Source: Amanita rubescens (lineage: Eukaryota > Basidiomycota > Agaricomycetes > Agaricales > Amanitaceae). From it: DNA of 64,000 nucleotides. Within the stretch, counting starts at the first letter, position 1. Each line of letters starts with the position of its first letter. The notes under the pieces were generated by a model. That model did no database searches, was not told the origin of the DNA, and saw only the letters and a program-made list of their open reading frames with translations. A program made the position numbers and the translations under genes. The DNA lies in the NCBI GenBank assembly GCA_015039365.1, contig WION01000077.1:124001-188000 (forward strand), read 5' to 3'. Positions 58,201 to 64,000 of this stretch are shown here, piece after piece.

Positions 58201-61073
58201 TAAGCACAGAGAGCAGACGAGGAAGCGTCCATTCTAGAGGCCGTGAACGAACCGCGTCAGCAAGAAGTTCAAGGCATAACAGTGTAACTGGTCCCAAGCT
58301 TTCCGAAACGCTCTCCGCCGTCTGGGGAGCGGGAGACCCACAACTTAGATCGCCCATCCAACCTCAAACTCCTCAATCACCGCAACAACCACCGACACCG
58401 ACACCTCAAACCCCGCAACAACCTCAACAACCAACCCCTCAACCACCTCCACAACCAACTCCAAAACCGCCCTCTCAACCGCCCACACAACCACCTACGC
58501 AACCGCATACACCTAAAGCCAAGAGCCGCAAGCAATCTATGACGGCTTCCACCGCTCGCGCTTCTCCTCAACTACCTCCGCCGCCAGTCCAGCCCGAGAT
58601 AGTTGCAGTTGCAGCTGCAGCTGCAACACCCCCTCATTCATCACCGAAACCGCCCCCCACGCCGCGCGATGTCGGACAAGCTACAGTCACGCCCTCGCCA
58701 AAGCCTTCAGCGCCAGCGTCGCCCAAGTCAGCGATACTCCCCGCTTCCCGTGGGCTAACTAGAAAGGCGTCTCCTCCCCACAAGGCGGAGAAATCGCTTA
58801 GTCCTCTTGCTGCTCAGGTGCTACAGCCTGAGCCTATGCCTGAGCCTATTCCTGAGCCGGAACCAGTCGTGGTGGCAGACAATGCTGGAGATGTAACTGG
58901 AGTTTCGGGAACGGGTCTGTTGGACGTCGCCAATACGGAAGTTGTATCAGGTGGAGCTGATAACCTTGATGTTGGAGCGCAAGATGCGTGGAACCTTGGA
59001 GATAATCCGGACGCAAGTTGGAACCTTGGAGGAGACAACAGCGCGGCAGTGGTGGATAACTCCCTAGTTGATGTTCCTGGCTCATTTACCGGTGGAGGAG
59101 GGGAAGAAGGTCTAAGTTTGCTGGACAACCCAGTTCCACCTCCTGACTCGAACACTGGAGCACCAGCATTATTCTCAGGTTCCATTTCCTCGTTCATGAC
59201 TTCCAGCGCAGTCAGTGGGTTAGGCAGCAAGCTAGGCTCTTTTGGCTTTGGCTTTGGTTCGGGAGGTTCAGGAGCTGCGGATACATCATCTGGGACTGGG
59301 CTCTTTGGCTCTAACAAGAAACAAGATGACACTGATTTTAAATCGGGTCTCGGATGGGGATCTTCAGCAAGGTCAGCTGCGGAGAAGGCTGCATCCGCCT
59401 TGGGAACGGGTGGATTTGGAAATAAGAAACAAGACGACATTGAACTTAAATCGGGTCCAGGATGGGGATCCTCAACAAGGTCAGCTGCGGAGAAGGCTGG
59501 ATCCACCTTGGGAACAGGTGGCCTTGGATGGGGTGGTGGCTCCGGACTCGGAAAGGCATCGCCGTGGGGTAAAGCACCGTCGGCTGCAGGTTCCAAAACC
59601 GTATCGCCTAATCCACCAGCAACGCCCCATGTACCTGAACAGGCGGTTGAAGGACGGGGTGGTGGCTCCGGAAAGGCATCGCCATGGGGTAAGGCATCGC
59701 GGTCGGCTGCGGGTTCCAAGGCCGTATCGCCCAATCCGCCAGCAACGCCCCATGTACCTGGACAGGTGGTTGAAGCCGCTCAAGATACTGCTGAAAAGCG
59801 CAAGTCCAGGGCCGTAACGCCTAACCCGCCGGGAACACCGCAAGTGCAGGAGCAGCTTGTTGAACCTGTGCAAAGTGCTGCTGAAAAACGCAAGTCCAGG
59901 GCTGTAACGCCTAACCCGCCAGCAACACCGCAAATGCAGGAACAGGTTGTCGAACCCAAGTCCAAAGTTAATACGCCTAATCCCCCTGCAACGCCTCACA
60001 TTCTAGAACAGACGGTTGAGTCGTCTCAAGCTCCCGCAACTGAGGAGAAACTTCCAGAAGTATCAGAACAGACCATAGAACATACTCAAGCTGCTGAAAC
60101 GGAGATACCGCCGGCGGAAGTGTCAGAACACGTGGGTGATCCAGCTGAAGCAGGTACAGGAGGGGAACCTGTTCCAGTTGAGGACGCTCCACAGGAATCG
60201 GCGGAAGCTCATCCGGGAGACACGCTTGCTGAAGAGCATCAGGCAGACAAAGCCGAAGCTCCGTCTGTAGAACCCCCCGAGGCATCTGCCGAAGTTGAAG
60301 ATGTTGATCCAGAAGAGGCGGCTGACGCAAAGGACGACGGCTTTCCAGCGTGGGGCAAGCAAAAGAAGAAGAAGGGACAGAAAGCTAAGCAAGAAACTTC
60401 TACGCCAGCGACGCCTGTGGCGGAGGATGATTGGGGAACCACGGTGAAGGGGAAGAAGGGGAAGAAAGGCAAACAAGGACCTACGGAGCCCCCAACGCCA
60501 GTGACTCCTGCGGTGGAAGACACAGAATGGACATCCACCGTGAAAGGAAAGAAGAACAAGAAGAAAAAGGGCGGCTTAGCGGATGCCTGGGGCGATGAAC
60601 AGGACGATGGAAATGAAGGCGGTGACGCTGAACAAGGACTCATGGAGCCCCCAACGCCGGTGACGCCTGCGGTGGAAGACACAGAATGGACATCCGCCGC
60701 GAAAGGAAACAAGAACAAGAAGAAAAAGGGCTTCGCAAGTGTCTGGGGCGTTACACAGGATGATGGGGATGAAGGCGGTGATGCTGAACAAGACGCTGAG
60801 CAATCTGCTAACCCGGGACAACCCTCTGAAACCCAAGACGCACAAGGGGAACAAGGCGATCAGGGACAGACGACAGAAGTCCAGGGCGAGCCTGGGCCAG
60901 TTGACAAGCAAGACGGCGAGGATCAAGAAGAACTCCTGGGTGCGCTGGAAGACACATTGGCTGAGGGCAAGGACCAAGGAGAGGAGGAGGAGGAGGAGCA
61001 GAATACCGGTGGTGGGAAGAAGAACCAGAAGAAGGCTAAAGCTGGAGGGAAGAAGAGCAAGAAAAAGAAGTGA
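55233..61073 (+). CDS. Hsp70-like ATPase with a ~1,080-residue disordered C-terminal tail
   Basis: An actin/Hsp70-fold ATPase of the Hsp12A-like fungal group: phosphate-1 loop LVVAIDVGTTFSG, IYYDKQGKLMAAGAEA, GGLIPDTNAGKARIWFVTEGEAS, phosphate-2 loop IADAGGGTLDISSYG, adenosine motif VFLVGGYAASPWL, and FGLTEFKARIKWVDNG at its end. It lacks a canonical substrate-binding domain. Splicing through a 14-nt exon (57783-57796) gives WVDNGSTRY-GPASIVYNE in frame and carries on without a stop to 61073. The tail has a Pro/Gln tract (about 58340-58510), repeats with KKQDD...GWGSS...RSAAEKA, repeats with AVTPNPPATP, blocks EPPTPVTPAVEDTEW and KKNKKKKG, and a lysine-rich end KKSKKKK. That tail is unlike ordinary Hsp70s. 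The junction is predicted, so two genes remain possible. Confidence 0.78.
59280..60760 (+). repeat. In-frame coding repeats of the Hsp70-like tail
   Basis: Three repeat types follow one another: two copies of a roughly 114-bp unit coding KKQDD, K-SG-GWGSS and SAAEKA (59320-59510); about six copies of a unit coding (A)VTPNPPATP followed by a proline/glutamine-valine phrase (59590-60010); and two long copies of EPPTPVTPAVEDTEW followed by a lysine run and DEQDDG or TQDDG (60485-60770). All are multiples of three, so copy number can change without breaking the frame. Confidence 0.8.
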
Positions 61074-61358
61074 CGCGACGAGGCCTACTGCACGTATTTT
61101 TTCTTAGAGATGCTTTCGATGATCTGCATACCAAGGACGATGATATGTACTGATATACCTATGCTGTAGCAAACTTTTTGTCAATGTAGCTTGAATCTTG
61201 ATAGTACTTTAAATTGTTACCCTGTGCCACTGAAGTCGAGGCCAGGATCGCCGTGTGGCAATGCATTGAGGCCACTTCCGGCCATCACCTTCAACCATCA
61301 CCACATAAAATGGGTCCAGGGCGATACCACAGCTTACGCGCTACACTTAAACCCAGCA

Positions 61359-62924
61359 ATGGTTCCAGATCTTCCTATGGACGTATGGCTGCAAATAGTC
61401 CAGCTCATACCTGAAGACGAGCTGAAACGACTTTTGAGTCTGAACGGCTTGTTCTTCCACACCGTGATGAAGAACCGGTATAGCCACATCCGAATATCAA
61501 ACTCGCCCAAGGAAGCGAAGAGAAGCGTGGCGTTTTTACGACGTCTATCGTATGTGATTGAAATACATTTGGACCTATCTAACTTCTTACGTAGTGACCC
61601 ATTTGTTGGTGATTTTGTCGAAAGCCTCAGCCTTCGCTTCGAATTCTTGTCCACCCCAGCTCGTCCCAACTCTCCAAGCCTCTCTTGGAAAGAGCGATTG
61701 AATGCCAAGATTGGCAGGGTTGTCGGACGCCAGCGAACGGGATCACCCACGCCTCCAAGTAGCGACAGGGTCTTTCTGGATGACGTGAAGACCATATTCC
61801 CAGGTTTAAAAAATGTGACAGAATTTTCTGTATATCTTTATGGCACACCGAGTTACATCGATTGCGTGCCTATCTTTTCCTGCGCGTGGAGCACTTTTGG
61901 CACCAGGCTGAACAAATGTTCTCTAGGAGGTGATCTTGACAGTATCAGGCGCATCCTAGTCACGAAACCCAATTTCCAGTCCTTAGAAGAATTGTCAATT
62001 GAGTTTGTCCAGCATCCTGACGAAACCGCAGTACAGGGGCTATGCCTTGTCCAGGACATCATTCCTGTTTTGAATTCGCTCGCTCCTCGGTTGAACTTTT
62101 TCCGACTATGGTGTTGGACAAAGTTTAATCTCTCTTCTTTTCTCAAGCTGTTGGGACCTTTCCCCAATCTCTCCTGCCTTAGTCTCAGAGGGCACTTTGA
62201 CAATGCTTTCCAGAACGACGGTTCGGGTATTCCGGTCTTCCTCAGTCAAATGCCACAGCTTCAGGACCTGGAGCTACGACTCAATCCTCAGCGAGCGGGG
62301 TTGGATCCCAGCGCCGAGGAACCTCTCGCCCAATCGCTTGCGGAATGTACATCGGATCAGAGATTATTCACAAATTTGAAATCTCTACAGCTGTATCCCA
62401 CGAACCGACCAGAAGGCATTGACATCCTGTTAAACGGCATCCAGCGATCTTCACGGTCCCTCACAGCCCTGACTATCCGTGATCGCTACTTGCATTTTGA
62501 CGAAATGGCGAGGGTTATAACTGCGCTGAAAGAGTGCACGCAGCTCTTATATCTGCGAATGAATGTCCGAACCCTGAATGTTGACGTATTCGACATGCTG
62601 TCAACCTCATTACCCCATCTGCGCCAGCTGTCACTATTTCTGACCGACGGATTCGGATCTTCTGAGAACATGGTAGGTCCCGATTATAAATGCTTGAGTA
62701 ATGCTTACACTCTGACTCAGAAAACACTCCTTGCTGCGCTTCAGGAGCGACGTTATAGGACTTGGCATTTAAGGGATATTGGACTCTGGCAAGGGGGGTA
62801 TGGTGTTGAATATGGCTACATGTGCGCTATTGCAAAGAGCATCCCCAGCATCAAGACTTTATGGGAAAGTGGCGAAGAGAGGGACTTGCTGCCTATTGCA
62901 TTGCGCACTACTCCATTTCCTTGA
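61359..62924 (+). CDS. F-box protein with LRR-like repeats
   Basis: A single-exon gene. I chose the ATG at 61359 because the F-box begins at once (MVPDLPMDVWLQIVQLIPEDELKRLLSLN); the frame extends to 61191 but that part has no motif. 522 residues. The body has leucine-rich stretches (FPNLSCLSLRG, MPQLQDLELRLN, FTNLKSLQLYPTN, SRSLTALTIRD, LPHLRQLSLFLTDG) at irregular spacing, as in mushroom F-box/LRR proteins that select substrates for SCF ubiquitin ligases. Targets unknown. Confidence 0.8.
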   Translation: MVPDLPMDVWLQIVQLIPEDELKRLLSLNGLFFHTVMKNRYSHIRISNSPKEAKRSVAFLRRLSYVIEIHLDLSNFLRSDPFVGDFVESLSLRFEFLSTPARPNSPSLSWKERLNAKIGRVVGRQRTGSPTPPSSDRVFLDDVKTIFPGLKNVTEFSVYLYGTPSYIDCVPIFSCAWSTFGTRLNKCSLGGDLDSIRRILVTKPNFQSLEELSIEFVQHPDETAVQGLCLVQDIIPVLNSLAPRLNFFRLWCWTKFNLSSFLKLLGPFPNLSCLSLRGHFDNAFQNDGSGIPVFLSQMPQLQDLELRLNPQRAGLDPSAEEPLAQSLAECTSDQRLFTNLKSLQLYPTNRPEGIDILLNGIQRSSRSLTALTIRDRYLHFDEMARVITALKECTQLLYLRMNVRTLNVDVFDMLSTSLPHLRQLSLFLTDGFGSSENMVGPDYKCLSNAYTLTQKTLLAALQERRYRTWHLRDIGLWQGGYGVEYGYMCAIAKSIPSIKTLWESGEERDLLPIALRTTPFP

Positions 62925-63388
62925 CCTTCTCTATTTCTATTGATTCCTTATGGACCATATACGGACTGTACGTTACTCGGTGAATGTCTAGAAGTACAGC
63001 ACTAGGATCCAGGCATACCTTTTTAAGGATCCGCCGGTCCGGCCCGCGAGGAGTAACGGCATTTGCCGAGCGTCGAAATATTTTGACCCAGTTGGCGAGT
63101 TCCTCCTGTTACTCAACCACCACCATCTCCCTCCTGGTATCAGTGAAGCCCCCGCAAGTCTTCACGATTACGTCTAACCAAGTCTCAATAACCACCCCTT
63201 CATCTCTGTGTCGAGGCAGAGGATTCATGCTTCGTCCGTATTTTGCTATACCGGAGCACAAACGTTTTCTACCGAAATCCCTTTCCATTACTGTAAGTTG
63301 CGAGCCTGCGTTATGTGTTGTGTACTATTGTTGACCGCCCACTGAATGGCAGCAGTTGCAGTCCTGTATTAATTAAAATACGCCCAGC

Positions 63389-64000
63389 ATGGCTTCCGTA
63401 AACATCCGTCGAGATGTCGATGACAAATTCTACCGTTACCGGCAAGTCGTACTTGCGTTTCGTACCATCCGTTTGATATTCATCATTTATTCGTAGCATG
63501 CCCCTCCTTACCACCAAAATCGAAGGCAAGGGCAACGGGATCAAGACCGTCGTTCCTAATATGTCCGACGTCGCTCGAGCCCTCAGTCGCCCCCCTACCT
63601 ATACCACCAAATTCTTCGGATGCGAACTTGGTGCTCAAACCTCGTTCGATGAGAAGAATGATCGATACATTGTCAATGGTGCCCATGATGCAAACAGACT
63701 CCGTGAGCTACTCGATGTCTTCATCGAGAAGTTCGTTCTTTGCAAGTCCTGCAAGAACCCTGAGACCGAACTTATCATTACCAAGAATGGTAGGACTGAG
63801 GGTATTATCCGCGACTGCAAAGCTTGCGGCGAGCGGACAGGGATTGACATGCGTCATAAATTGACAACATTCATACTGAAGAACCCTCCTGTCAAGGCCA
63901 ACAAAGGCAGGAAGAGGAATGTAGGTGACGCTGCGGCGGGCGTTGGAGGGGCTCAATCTGAGCAAAACGGAGAGAATGGCCACGACAATCCAGCTGACGG
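63389..64000 (+). CDS. TIF5: Translation initiation factor eIF5, 5' part (runs off the window)
   Basis: [18 protein letters not shown], then [56 protein letters not shown], and the zinc ribbon with CKSC and CKAC, matching the N-terminal GTPase-activating half of eIF5, which triggers GTP hydrolysis by eIF2 at the start codon. The C-terminal HEAT domain lies beyond the window. The first intron (63442-63496) has a GC donor, GCAAGT: only that donor links FYRY-R to MPLL in frame. Exon two is clean to the window edge. Confidence 0.95.

Noticed and set aside
58814..59734. 306-codon minus-strand open frame inside the Hsp70-like tail
   Set aside because: It mirrors the low-complexity repeats of the sense strand and has no motif of its own.
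62984..63334. 116-codon frame just before eIF5
   Set aside because: No domain; most likely intergenic or leader sequence of eIF5.

Overview
The window is a piece of a filamentous basidiomycete genome, most likely an Agaricomycete. The evidence is dense, intron-rich genes with introns of about 45 to 75 nt, families typical of that class (P450s, GMC alcohol oxidase, TKL-like kinases, a TPR-bearing NLR, a fungal G-domain protein, F-box proteins), and single-copy housekeeping genes that read as fungal. No rRNA, tRNA or CRISPR was seen. Splice models were made by eye, so exon ends are predictions.

Layout. 1-4170: two decayed genes on the minus strand, a broken copy of the mitochondrial ABC transporter ATM1 and a broken OPI1 regulator. 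4269-9923: a low-GC island on the minus strand with a TKL-type kinase and a large-G-domain GTPase. Between the GTPase domain and its C-terminal helical part lies the most unusual structure here: a 2.25 kb chain of introns of ordinary length separated by exons that are almost all exactly 3 nt long (32 single-codon exons, about 41 codons in all). 11216-13904: a complete ATM1. 14106-21630: a housekeeping block (eIF3j, COQ9, VTC1, a Sis1-type J protein, a DUF2415 WD40 protein). 22950-40750: metabolic genes (two P450s, a short-chain dehydrogenase, a methanol/alcohol oxidase and a relic of another one, an alpha/beta hydrolase) mixed with lineage-specific genes. 41468-45039: a kinase gene encoding a degenerate kinase domain followed in frame by an intact one. 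45841-48905: an NLR with about eleven near-identical TPR repeats, interrupted by several lesions. 49668-51799: a third P450. 52681-64000: Hsp20, a coiled-coil protein, an Hsp70-like ATPase with a huge disordered tail, an F-box/LRR protein, and the 5' part of eIF5.

Common threads. Introns with GC donors of the form GCNNGT recur in unrelated genes (ATM1, eIF5, Hsp20 twice, two P450s, the double kinase). Several conserved genes carry isolated +1 insertions, most of them lengthening a short homopolymer run, which suggests sequence error. The ATM1 copy, OPI1, the second P450, the oxidase relic and the NLR show real decay. Defence/signalling-type genes (GTPase, kinases, NLR) sit in AT-richer islands and are the most dynamic part of the window.
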